Positions 1 to 6,950 of a DNA stretch of 15,041 nucleotides are shown here, piece after piece. The stretch is taken from NCBI GenBank assembly GCA_034658975.1, contig JAYEGJ010000025.1:1-15041 (forward strand), written 5' to 3'. Position 1 is the first letter of the stretch. Each line of letters starts with the position of its first letter. This DNA comes from SZUA-217 sp034658975. Lineage in GTDB: Bacteria; Actinomycetota; Acidimicrobiia; Spongiisociales; ZC4RG35. The notes beneath the pieces are model-generated. The model searched no databases. It saw nothing but the letters and a program-made list of their open reading frames with translations, and had not been told where the DNA came from. Made by a program: the position numbers and the translations under genes.

Positions 1-652
1 AACGAGCCGTTCCGTCCCACCATCCTTCGGCTGCGAACCCGTGGTGGGATGCCATCAGCAGCGCAGACCCGTCCACCATCGCAGCGTCCACCACCTGACC
101 CTCACCGGATTCCCTCGCGTTGAGCAAAGCTGCGAGCACCCCGGTAAGGAGCAGCATGCCGCCCCCACCAAAGTCGCCTACGAGATTCAGCGGTGGGAAG
201 GGCTCATCCTCGTTGCCGATCGAATGGAGGGCGCCCGAGACCGCTATGTAGTCGATGTCATGCCCGGCCATCGCCGCCAACGGCCCCTCCTGGCCCCATC
301 CGGTCATCCGGCCATACACGAGCGTTTGATTGCGGGTGAGACACTGTGCCGGGCCCAGACCGAGCTTCTCGGTGACACCGGGCCTGAATCCTTCGATGAG
401 GGCGTCGGCCGAGGCAATGAGGTCGAGAGCAACCGCCACCCCGTCCTCGGTCTTCAGGTCCGCGGCGAGGGATCGCTTGCCCCGATTGAGAACATCGTGT
501 TCCGGGAGCGGCAAGACCCTGGATGCAGCCGCATTCGCCCGATCCACCCTGATCACATCCGCGCCCAGGTCGGCCAGCACCATCCCGCAGAACGGTGCCG
601 GCCCGATCCCGCCGAGCTCCACCACGCGGATGCCCGAGAGAGGACCGCTCAA
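1..652 (-). CDS. Alpha-methylacyl-CoA racemase / CoA-transferase family III, 3' end beyond window
   Basis: Partial gene; about 217 N-terminal residues are visible and it continues past base 1. The product belongs to CoA-transferase family III (CaiB/BaiF) and most resembles alpha-methylacyl-CoA racemase (AMACR, mycobacterial Mcr), a cytosolic enzyme that interconverts the 2R and 2S forms of 2-methyl-branched acyl-CoAs before beta-oxidation. Visible: 'GIRVVELGGIGPAPFCGMVL' near residues 7-26, 'EGFRPG' 87-92, 'LGLGP' 97-101, 'GHDIDY' 130-135 and 'PPLNLVGDFGGGG' 153-165. R90, H131 and D160 line up with the Arg, His and Asp of the Mcr active site as I remember it; the His/Asp pair separates racemases from plain CoA-transferases. 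The TTG start at 652-650 has GGAGG six bases upstream and overlaps the SBP2 stop (TTGA), so translational coupling is likely. The familiar C-terminal half, with the later active-site Glu, cannot be seen. Family assignment is firm; substrate is inferred. Confidence 0.9.
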   Translation of the reverse strand, partial: MSGPLSGIRVVELGGIGPAPFCGMVLADLGADVIRVDRANAAASRVLPLPEHDVLNRGKRSLAADLKTEDGVAVALDLIASADALIEGFRPGVTEKLGLGPAQCLTRNQTLVYGRMTGWGQEGPLAAMAGHDIDYIAVSGALHSIGNEDEPFPPLNLVGDFGGGGMLLLTGVLAALLNARESGEGQVVDAAMVDGSALLMASHHGFAAEGWWDGTAR

Positions 653-2325
653 CCACCACCTCCGATGACTATCTCCGCTCTTTCGATCAAAACCGGCCGC
701 AACTGAAGAGCCGGATCAGAGGAGAAGGCCCCGCTGAACAGGGCGGCGAGAATCATCGCGGCGCTATCCGACTGCGGCGCCAGCGGATCGAGCGTGGTCG
801 GTTCTTCTTCGATGCTCACGACGATGTCTTCCCTACCCGCCCATGATCCCACATTCCAGAGAGTGGTAGAGGACGACATGTTGAGCCGGGGCCCCGTCAA
901 TTCGCTGTTCCATGCGATGAACTCGGGCTTCTGAAAGAGCGGGATGCTCGCAAGGTCGGCCAGATAGCCGGCATCCACCGAGTTGTAGATCGAAGCCCGC
1001 TCTCCCGCGTCGACGGCCGTGTTGGCAGCGGCTATCAAGGTGTCGGCCTCGTCGCTGCAATAGCGCGTGACGTTCAGGGCACCGAAGCCGCTTGGAGCAT
1101 CGCCTTCGCACAGGTAGATCTCGTTCGCCAGGGACGGCTCCTCCGAGGCCCTCCAGGAGAAGCTCATGATCTGCCAGGCCTGGCTACCTCCGAAGAAGAA
1201 GTCCGTCGAGAAGAGGGCGGAGGGCATCATCACTCGTTCGATCAATTCGATGCCGATGTCGTCGAGGGCGTCCTCGGCGATCCGGAAGATCGTTTCCCGA
1301 TAGGGATCGCCCAAGGGATAGGCAAATGTGAACGACATTCTCCTCCCCTGGCACGAGTAGACACCGTCATCACCCTTCTCGCAGAAGTGATCGACCATGA
1401 TCTGCTCCGCTGTTTCGAGGCTCGAAGTGATGTCGTAGTGCGACTGGTAGGCCTCGGCGTTGGTCATCCACAGACTGTTGTCCAGCGACGGCGCCTCGGG
1501 ATCAACCGTCCTAACGGTTTCGTCAATGATCGCCTCACGTGGCAACGCCGTCGCTATCACCTCCCTAACCCATCGCTGAGAGAGGAGCGGGTCGTCGAGA
1601 TTGAAGTCGATGTGCTCCCAGAACGGGCCGGGTGCGGTTTCATAAGCAACGCCTTCGAAACCGGCAACGTCCGCGACGATCCAATCGAGGGGTTTGAGGC
1701 TCAGAACGTCGATCTCGTCCCTGTCCAGAGCCCTGAGCGCCGACCGAACGCTCTCCTGAAACACGAAGGTGATCTCCCCGACATCCCCTGTGGGATCACC
1801 GGAAACAGGATCGGTCTCCGACCAGTACCGCTGGTTGCGGCGAAGGGTGATGCTCTCGCCAACGAGCCAGTTCTCGAGCACATACGGACCGGCCGTGACT
1901 TCGAGCAGACTGCCTGCATCCGTCGCATGCGCGGGCAGGACTACGCCAAAGAGCGACCTCCACCCGCCATAGGCCTCGCTGAAGACGACTACGACTGTCT
2001 TCTCGTCCATTTCCTTGACATCGACGATGGGCGCCTGCGAATCAGCCCCCATCTCGTGAGTGAATGTGAAGTCGGCCGACGTGACCGGCTGACCGTCGGA
2101 CCACACCGCCTCAGGCCGGATGTGATAGATGACGCAGAAGGCGCTCGGACAGGCATCTGGCACCGTGGTTGTCGTGCTCGCAACCGGTGGGATCGTGGTT
2201 GCCGCGGTTGTCGGTGGGGGGGCGGGCTCAGCGGAGGAGGTCGTGCTCGCCTCTTCGGTCGCACCGGAGCATGCCGAGATCAACAGAGCGACTATCAAGG
2301 CGTGTCGAAGCAGTCGGCGATCCAT
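649..2325 (-). CDS. ABC transporter family 5 substrate-binding lipoprotein (SBP2), apparently circularly permuted
   Basis: 558-residue extracytoplasmic binding protein of the SBP_bac_5 (DppA/OppA) type. From ATG 2325 there is a lipoprotein signal peptide with lipobox ISAC (C19), then a Thr/Pro/Ser-rich tether to about residue 57. The fold is then entered in the middle of domain I at 'YHIRPEAVWSDGQPVTSADF' (67-86) and ends normally with 'GPRLNMSSSTTLWNVGSW' (478-495). A further segment (500-554) carries the usual N-terminal hallmark 'EEEPTTLDP' (506-514) and 'LQLRPVLIERAEIV' (540-553), which normally precedes the YHIR strand. Cys pairs C59/C64, C315/C325 and C406/C423 may form disulfides. It follows oppF by 57 bases and overlaps the racemase by TTGA. 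Start choice: a TTG at 2361 also opens the frame, and the only SD-like GGAGG (2352-2348) is 22 bases from the ATG, so initiation is uncertain; the signal peptide favours 2325. Family is certain; the ligand is unknown. Confidence 0.88.
   Translation of the reverse strand: MDRRLLRHALIVALLISACSGATEEASTTSSAEPAPPPTTAATTIPPVASTTTTVPDACPSAFCVIYHIRPEAVWSDGQPVTSADFTFTHEMGADSQAPIVDVKEMDEKTVVVVFSEAYGGWRSLFGVVLPAHATDAGSLLEVTAGPYVLENWLVGESITLRRNQRYWSETDPVSGDPTGDVGEITFVFQESVRSALRALDRDEIDVLSLKPLDWIVADVAGFEGVAYETAPGPFWEHIDFNLDDPLLSQRWVREVIATALPREAIIDETVRTVDPEAPSLDNSLWMTNAEAYQSHYDITSSLETAEQIMVDHFCEKGDDGVYSCQGRRMSFTFAYPLGDPYRETIFRIAEDALDDIGIELIERVMMPSALFSTDFFFGGSQAWQIMSFSWRASEEPSLANEIYLCEGDAPSGFGALNVTRYCSDEADTLIAAANTAVDAGERASIYNSVDAGYLADLASIPLFQKPEFIAWNSELTGPRLNMSSSTTLWNVGSWAGREDIVVSIEEEPTTLDPLAPQSDSAAMILAALFSGAFSSDPALQLRPVLIERAEIVIGGGG
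659..663 (-). promoter_or_regulatory. Ribosome binding site for the racemase, inside SBP2
   Basis: GGAGG lies on the minus strand six bases before the TTG start at 652. It sits within the last codons of SBP2, where the encoding gives the Gly run 'GGGG'. It decides in favour of this TTG over the GTG codons a few bases upstream, which lie in another frame and give no family-like protein. Confidence 0.65.
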
Positions 2326-2382
2326 CAGGGGGATGAAACGCCCCGAGCCTCCCAATGGCAAGGATTTGAGGTGTTTTTCCGG

Positions 2383-3444
2383 CTACGAGCGCAGCTCGAG
2401 CACGGCTCGCTCGGCACCGGTCCACGAGCCCTCGGCGGCCACCAGATGGCAAGCCACCAGGTGGCCGCCGCCGCGGTCGAATAATCCCGGATGAGGATCT
2501 GTTCGGCACTGATCCACGGCGAATGGGCAGCGAGCCAGAAAGCGGCATTCCCCGGAAGGGTTGATCGACCTGGAGATCCCACCTTTGATTTCCACCTCGG
2601 GACGCTTATACGAGGGATCGGGCACGGGGACGGCCGACAGCAGCGCACGCGTGTAGGGGTGCATCGGGTTTTTGAGCAATTGCTCGGTAGGAGCCATCTC
2701 CACGATCTTTCCGAGATACATGACAGCGATTCTGTCGCACATGTATCGGGCAACGGCTAGGTCATGGGTGATGTAGAGGTAGGTTACGCCGAGCTCGGCA
2801 GCCAGTTCCAGCATCAGTCTCATGATCGAGATGCGAATCGATACGTCGAGCATGGATGTCGGCTCATCGGCAACTACGAAGGCCGGCTCCATCACCAAGG
2901 CCCGAGCAATGGCGACACGCTGACGCTGACCGCCGGACAATTCGTGTGGGTAGCGGAAGAGGAACGGCTCCGGCGGAGTGAGTCCAACCAAATGCAGCAA
3001 GTCGACAACGCGCTTTTCGCGCTCTTCCGTGGTGCCGATGCCCTGGACGGTCAGTGGCTCGGCGACAATGTCGAAGATGGTCCGGCGGGGGTTCATCGAC
3101 TCGTACGGATCCTGAAAGATCATCTGGACGTTCCTGCGGAACTCCTTCTGCTCATCCTTCGTGTTGATCTCCGTCACATCGACCATCTCGTCGGTCTCGG
3201 CGTCCCGAATCTGCACCGCGCCGGTGCTGGCCTCGTCGAGCTTGACCAGAATCCGGCCCGCGGTTGTCTTCCCGCATCCGGACTCACCGACCAGACCGAG
3301 ACTCTCCCCGGCCTTGATCTCGAAGCTGATGTCGTCGACGGCATAGACGAAATCGGTGCTCTTCCGAAAGAGCCCCTTGGAGATCGGGAACAGCTTCTGG
3401 AGGTTCTCGACCTTCACTCTTGTCTTGCTGTTCTTCTCGCTCAT
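2383..3444 (-). CDS. oppF: Peptide-type ABC transporter ATP-binding protein, OppF/DppF type
   Basis: 353-residue cytosolic ATPase that pairs with OppD to power uptake through DppB/DppC. Visible: Walker A GESGCGKT (53-60), Q-loop QDP from 111, signature LSGGQ (169-173), Walker B ending ADE (192-194), D-loop MLDVS near 198-202 and H-loop His227. The C-terminal oligopeptide-transporter extension 'NPMHPYT' (259-265) leads into a cysteine cluster C300, C306, C313 and C332. OppF rather than OppD is chosen from 'SGGQRQRVAIARAL', 'FQDPYESMNPR' and the gene order. The start ATG (3444-3442) overlaps the oppD stop as ATGA, with no strong SD, so translational coupling is likely. Substrate cannot be read from the ATPase; 'peptide' is the family default. 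Confidence 0.95.
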   Translation of the reverse strand: MSEKNSKTRVKVENLQKLFPISKGLFRKSTDFVYAVDDISFEIKAGESLGLVGESGCGKTTAGRILVKLDEASTGAVQIRDAETDEMVDVTEINTKDEQKEFRRNVQMIFQDPYESMNPRRTIFDIVAEPLTVQGIGTTEEREKRVVDLLHLVGLTPPEPFLFRYPHELSGGQRQRVAIARALVMEPAFVVADEPTSMLDVSIRISIMRLMLELAAELGVTYLYITHDLAVARYMCDRIAVMYLGKIVEMAPTEQLLKNPMHPYTRALLSAVPVPDPSYKRPEVEIKGGISRSINPSGECRFLARCPFAVDQCRTDPHPGLFDRGGGHLVACHLVAAEGSWTGAERAVLELRS

Positions 3445-4496
3445 AGTTCTTCAGCCTGATCGAGGCCTACCGGCACCTTCTCGTGGTTCCAACATGCAAT
3501 GGAGTGGCCGGGCTTTATCTCAGTGAGTTCCGGCTCCTCGGCGCTGCACTGCTCGGTGGCAAATGGGCAGCGGGGATGGAAGCGGCACCCTGTGGGGGGT
3601 TCAAGGAGGTTGGGAGGCTCCCCTTCCAGCGGAGCCAGAACCCGGCGGGGGCCGGTTATCGACGGGGTGGAAGACAAGAGCAACCAGGAATAGGGGTGGC
3701 GGGGCCTGGCGAAGATTTCGGCCGTCGTCCCCAATTCGACCAGCTTCCCGGCATACATCACACCCAAGAGATCCGTTATCTCGGCGATCACCGCAATGTC
3801 ATGCGAGATGTAGATGATGCTCATCCCCAAGTCATCCTGGATGGACCGAAGCTCTTCGAGGATTTGCTCCTGGACGATCACATCGAGAGCCGTGGTCGGC
3901 TCGTCGGCAATGATCAGCTTGGGGTCACATGAGAGGGCCATGGCGATGACCGCCCGCTGCTTCATGCCGCCGGAGAACTCATGCGGATAGCGGTCGATCA
4001 TGTCGGGGTTGATGCCGACCAGGTTGAACAACTCTTCCGTTTTCTCCCGTGCCTCTTTCGCGGTCGGCTTGGGATCCCAGTGGATGTCCATCGCCTCGCG
4101 GATCTGATCACCAACCGTGTAGACGGGGTTCATTGAGTTCATCGCGCCCTGGAACACCATGGAGACGTCATTCCAGCGACGAAGCCGCATCTCCTCCTTC
4201 TCCAGAGCGAGGAGATTCTCCCCGTCGAGAAGCACTTCGCCACCAAGGACCCGAGCGTTGGGGGCCTGCAATCCAATGAGGGTCAGCGCCACCGAGGTCT
4301 TGCCACAGCCTGACTCGCCCACCAGGCCCAGCGAGTGTCCCTTGGGGATGTTGAATGAGACGTTCTCCACGGCGGAGACCATCTCCCCGCCCTTGAGCTC
4401 GTAGTTCATCACGAGGTTCTTCACCTCGAGAAGATTCGGCTCCGCATGCTTGGGCGCAGCGCCGGACTCGGTGGATGTCAACCTGGTCTCGGTCAT
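3441..4496 (-). CDS. oppD: Peptide-type ABC transporter ATP-binding protein, OppD/DppD type
   Basis: 351-residue ATPase, partner of the OppF-type protein. Visible: Walker A GESGCGKT (60-67), Q-loop near residue 116 in 'VFQGAMNSMNPV', signature FSGGM (174-178), which is the OppD/DppD variant, Walker B LIIADE (194-199), D-loop ALDV (203-206) and H-loop His232. The C-terminal extension with 'RHPYSW' (266-271) carries cysteines C304, C310, C317 and C335. The open frame extends 56 codons upstream into dppC, but that stretch is dppC read out of frame and has no family similarity. The ATG at 4496 overlaps the dppC stop (ATGA) and starts 23 residues before the first conserved strand. Both ends of this gene therefore overlap neighbours by four bases, as expected for a tightly coupled operon. 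Confidence 0.95.
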   Translation of the reverse strand: MTETRLTSTESGAAPKHAEPNLLEVKNLVMNYELKGGEMVSAVENVSFNIPKGHSLGLVGESGCGKTSVALTLIGLQAPNARVLGGEVLLDGENLLALEKEEMRLRRWNDVSMVFQGAMNSMNPVYTVGDQIREAMDIHWDPKPTAKEAREKTEELFNLVGINPDMIDRYPHEFSGGMKQRAVIAMALSCDPKLIIADEPTTALDVIVQEQILEELRSIQDDLGMSIIYISHDIAVIAEITDLLGVMYAGKLVELGTTAEIFARPRHPYSWLLLSSTPSITGPRRVLAPLEGEPPNLLEPPTGCRFHPRCPFATEQCSAEEPELTEIKPGHSIACWNHEKVPVGLDQAEEL

Positions 4497-5614
4497 CGCG
4501 CTCTCAGTCTCGGGTTGATCACTTCGTCCATGGCCCGCCCCACGAAGAAGAAACCGGCGGCGAGCAGGGTCACGGCGAGACCGGCGGGAATCAGGAGCCA
4601 CCAGAAGTCCAGACCCGTGCGGAGATACCCCTGGGTCTGGGTGGTGAAGATCATCAGGCCCCAACTCATGGGCACGTTGATGAGGCCGAAGAATGAGAGC
4701 GTCGCTTCCAGGGAAATCGCCTCGGTGACTGTGAACATCATGTAGAGGAAGCTGAGGGGCAGCACGTTGGGGATGATGTGCCTGAAGATCAGATGGGTCT
4801 GCGACCCGCCCGACACCCGGGCAGCGTCGAGGAAAGGTTTCACCTTGATCGACAGGGCCTGAGACTTGAGCACGATGGCAGTCCCGCCGAATCCCGACAG
4901 GATTCCGATCATCACACCCAGCAAGGGCAACGTGACCTCGAACAGTCCCGACATCACGATGAGAATGGGGATCAGTGGCAACAGCAGCACGAGGTCAGCG
5001 AGCCTCATCAGGAAGCTGTCCAGCCATCCCCCGAAGAAGGCTGCGACCGATCCGACGAACGTCGCCACACCGACGGTGACCACGGCGGCTATCAGCCCGA
5101 GCATGAACGCCGACCTGGTGCTGAATGCCAGCTGCGCCGCAATATCGCGTCCGAGGGGATCGGTTCCCAGCCAGTGGGCCGAACTGGGTGACGCCGGCTT
5201 CTTGGGAATCGTGCAAACCCCACCGGAAACAACTCCGAAGCACCAGAGCTGCGCCGTCATCACATCCATCTGGGTCGTTGGATCGACGATGTCTGCTTCG
5301 GTGGGGACGATGTCGAAATCCTCGGGTGGGGCATCGAAGCCGATGACCGGGTCGTAGACCCTGGTGTCCTGCCAGGGTCCCCAGGTGGTGAGTATCGGAT
5401 AGGCAAGGGCCATGAAAACGAAGATCGAGATCAGCCCGAGGCCGAGGAGACCGATCTTGTTCTCCAGGAAGAGCTTGCCGTTCTTCTTGAAGGCCTTCCA
5501 GCCAAGACTTAGCCGAACCCGCCACAACGACTCAGGCAAGGCCTCGGTCGGCTCCGCGGTGTCGGGATCGAGGTCGGAGATGATCTCCGTGCCGTCCTTG
5601 TCTCTGACAGCCAT
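4493..5614 (-). CDS. dppC: Peptide-type ABC transporter permease, DppC/OppC type
   Basis: 373-residue inner-membrane permease that forms the channel with DppB. Visible: a hydrophilic N-terminus of about 50 residues; a first membrane segment near 53-75 (OppC N-terminal domain); a long external loop 76-148 with C125 and C134; the hallmark LGTDPLGRD (149-157); then membrane segments near 168-195, 203-223, 226-248, 283-305 and 334-358. The EAA loop that contacts the ATPases begins at 'DAARVSGG' (263-270) and ends near 'HIIPNVLP' (279-286). The length is well above the roughly 300 residues typical of the family because of the long N-terminus and loop. The ATG has AGGAG six bases upstream, and that site overlaps the dppB stop. 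The stop overlaps the oppD start. Confidence 0.94.
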   Translation of the reverse strand: MAVRDKDGTEIISDLDPDTAEPTEALPESLWRVRLSLGWKAFKKNGKLFLENKIGLLGLGLISIFVFMALAYPILTTWGPWQDTRVYDPVIGFDAPPEDFDIVPTEADIVDPTTQMDVMTAQLWCFGVVSGGVCTIPKKPASPSSAHWLGTDPLGRDIAAQLAFSTRSAFMLGLIAAVVTVGVATFVGSVAAFFGGWLDSFLMRLADLVLLLPLIPILIVMSGLFEVTLPLLGVMIGILSGFGGTAIVLKSQALSIKVKPFLDAARVSGGSQTHLIFRHIIPNVLPLSFLYMMFTVTEAISLEATLSFFGLINVPMSWGLMIFTTQTQGYLRTGLDFWWLLIPAGLAVTLLAAGFFFVGRAMDEVINPRLRAR

Positions 5615-5623
5615 TGGGTTCTC

Positions 5624-6787
5624 CTAATTCCCGCTTTGGATCCGTATACGGGGGTCGAGCACCGCGTACAGGATGTCGACTCCGAGGTGCGCTATGAGGG
5701 CTAGAACGCCGGTAAAGGCAAGAGCGCCGGTCGCGACCGGGACGTCCTCCAGCACGGTCGCTTGCAGGAGAAGTTGACCCATCCCCGGCCAGCCGAACAC
5801 GGTCTCGGTCACGACACCGCCGCCGATGATGAAGGCCAGACCGAGCACGAACGACGTCACCACCGGGAGCAAGGCGTTACGCGCCGCGTGTTTGTCGCGG
5901 ATGTCCTTGTCCGGAACACCCTTCGCCTGTGCTGTGAGTATGTAGTCCTCTTTCAACGTCTCCAGCATCGACCCCCGAGTCAGCAGCATCACCCCGGCGA
6001 ATGCGATGAGGGCAAGGGTCACGATGGGCAGGATCGAGTGGTGGGCGATGTCCCATGCAAATGGCCTCATCTCCGGCTTCAACACCCAGAAAAGCACGAC
6101 GAACAGAAGGGCCGAGGTGTAGCCGGCTATCCGCACGATCCTCGCGGTGCTCCTCTCCGCCTGGCGCCGGGCTACCAACGCGGTGACACCGGTGATGATT
6201 GCAGCCACTCCCAGCGAGATGATCATCTGCGTGAAGACTTCATTGCCCGAGTTCGGGGCGCCGCGCCACAGCTCCGGAGTCAGGAAGCCGTTGATAGGGA
6301 ACCATCCCAATCTAGAGGCGAAGAAGAGGATCATGATGATGGCGAACCATGGATAGAACACCGTGTAGAGAAAGACTCCGGTAACCGTCACCGAGTACTC
6401 GGAGAATCCCCCCCGCTTCCAGGCAAGCCGCTTGCCCAGTTTGAAGCCGAGGAAGTAGGACAGGAGCGTCGCCAGGGAGAAAAGGAAGAGAGTACGGGGG
6501 ATGCGTTCGGCGATCACCTCACTTACGGGGCGTGGATACTGGGTGAAACTGACTCCCATGTTGCCCTGGAAGAAGTTGGTTATGTAGTTCCACCACTGGT
6601 TCAGGGGGCTGCCATCGAGGCCGAGACGGGCCGCGATCTGCTGACGAACCTCGGCAGGGATCTCGGGATCGATGAACTGCGCGGTGATGTCGCCAGGCTG
6701 GGCAAGCAGAAGAAAGAAGACGGCCGACAGGAAAACAAAAAAGAGCAAGGTCATCTGGATGAGACGGCGGCCGATGAATTTCAGCAA
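5624..6787 (-). CDS. dppB: Peptide-type ABC transporter permease, DppB/OppB type, with an extra membrane hairpin
   Basis: 387-residue permease of the BPD_transp_1 / DppB family. Visible: the N-terminal 'RRLIQMTLLFFVFLSAVFFL' membrane segment with 'QPGD' (30-33); further segments near 99-119, 134-157, 250-270, 305-328 and 350-376; an EAA loop 'LTAQAKGVPDKDIRDKHAA' (284-302); 'TETVFGWPGMGQLL' (327-340); and the C-terminal 'DPRIRI' (378-383) usual for the family. Family members are usually about 310-340 residues. The excess lies at about 180-240, where two additional hydrophobic stretches (186-206 and 219-236) flank a basic 'ARRQAERSTARIVR' loop. The start is TTG at 6787, supported by AGGAG seven bases upstream; no ATG or GTG in frame fits. 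Nine bases separate the stop from dppC. Confidence 0.94.
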   Translation of the reverse strand: MLKFIGRRLIQMTLLFFVFLSAVFFLLLAQPGDITAQFIDPEIPAEVRQQIAARLGLDGSPLNQWWNYITNFFQGNMGVSFTQYPRPVSEVIAERIPRTLFLFSLATLLSYFLGFKLGKRLAWKRGGFSEYSVTVTGVFLYTVFYPWFAIIMILFFASRLGWFPINGFLTPELWRGAPNSGNEVFTQMIISLGVAAIITGVTALVARRQAERSTARIVRIAGYTSALLFVVLFWVLKPEMRPFAWDIAHHSILPIVTLALIAFAGVMLLTRGSMLETLKEDYILTAQAKGVPDKDIRDKHAARNALLPVVTSFVLGLAFIIGGGVVTETVFGWPGMGQLLLQATVLEDVPVATGALAFTGVLALIAHLGVDILYAVLDPRIRIQSGN

Positions 6788-6794
6788 GACATCA

Positions 6795-6799
6795 CTCCT
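6795..6799 (-). promoter_or_regulatory. Ribosome binding site deciding the dppB TTG start
   Basis: AGGAG on the minus strand lies seven bases before TTG (6787-6785). ATG and GTG codons in between are out of frame and soon reach a stop. Confidence 0.7.
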
Positions 6800-6900
6800 A
6801 CAAACCTCCGAGACAGACGGACGGGCACGGAGCTGGCCCGGCCGGACAGCGACACCGTAGCCGGGCCAGGAATCCTATGGGCATCTTGCCCGGGGAAGTT

Positions 6901-6931
6901 GAAAGGGGAGGGCCGACGGCCCTCCCCTTTC
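6901..6931 (-). terminator. Perfect 14-bp hairpin between SBP1 and dppB
   Basis: The arms gaaaggggagggcc (6901-6914) and ggccctcccctttc (6918-6931) pair perfectly around a three-base loop. It starts 20 bases beyond the SBP1 stop. On the minus strand it is followed by a C/G-rich stretch, not a U run, so it is not a classic intrinsic terminator. A role as a 3'-end stabiliser or partial terminator that makes the binding-protein mRNA more abundant than the permease mRNA is known in other binding-protein operons and is inferred here. A smaller hairpin, GGGCA-TCT-TGCCC (6879-6891), follows it in the 163-base gap between SBP1 and dppB. Confidence 0.75.
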
Positions 6932-6950
6932 GCATCGTGGTGAACGAGAT

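Noticed and set aside
41..706. Plus-strand frame of 221 codons and minus-strand frame 258-659 at the left edge
   Set aside because: The minus-strand frame that gives a full family III CoA-transferase sequence is a different one, starting at TTG 652; these two are shadows of it.
1387..2484. 365-codon open frame on the plus strand across SBP2 and the end of oppF
   Set aside because: It is antisense to two convincing genes, its product is rich in Arg/Gly/His without any recognisable domain, and such long antisense frames are common in GC-rich DNA.
4497..4664. Upstream extension of the OppD frame by 56 codons
   Set aside because: It reads dppC out of frame, is Arg/Pro/Ser-rich and has no family match. 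The ATG in the ATGA overlap is the natural start.
6879..6931. Classical intrinsic terminator after SBP1
   Set aside because: No run of U follows the hairpin on the minus strand, so it was kept only as a hairpin with probable mRNA-stabilising or partial-termination role.
5762..6943. 393-codon open frame on the plus strand across dppB
   Set aside because: The translation is highly charged (Glu, His, Arg), with no domain or membrane segment, and is a mirror of the dppB codon pattern.
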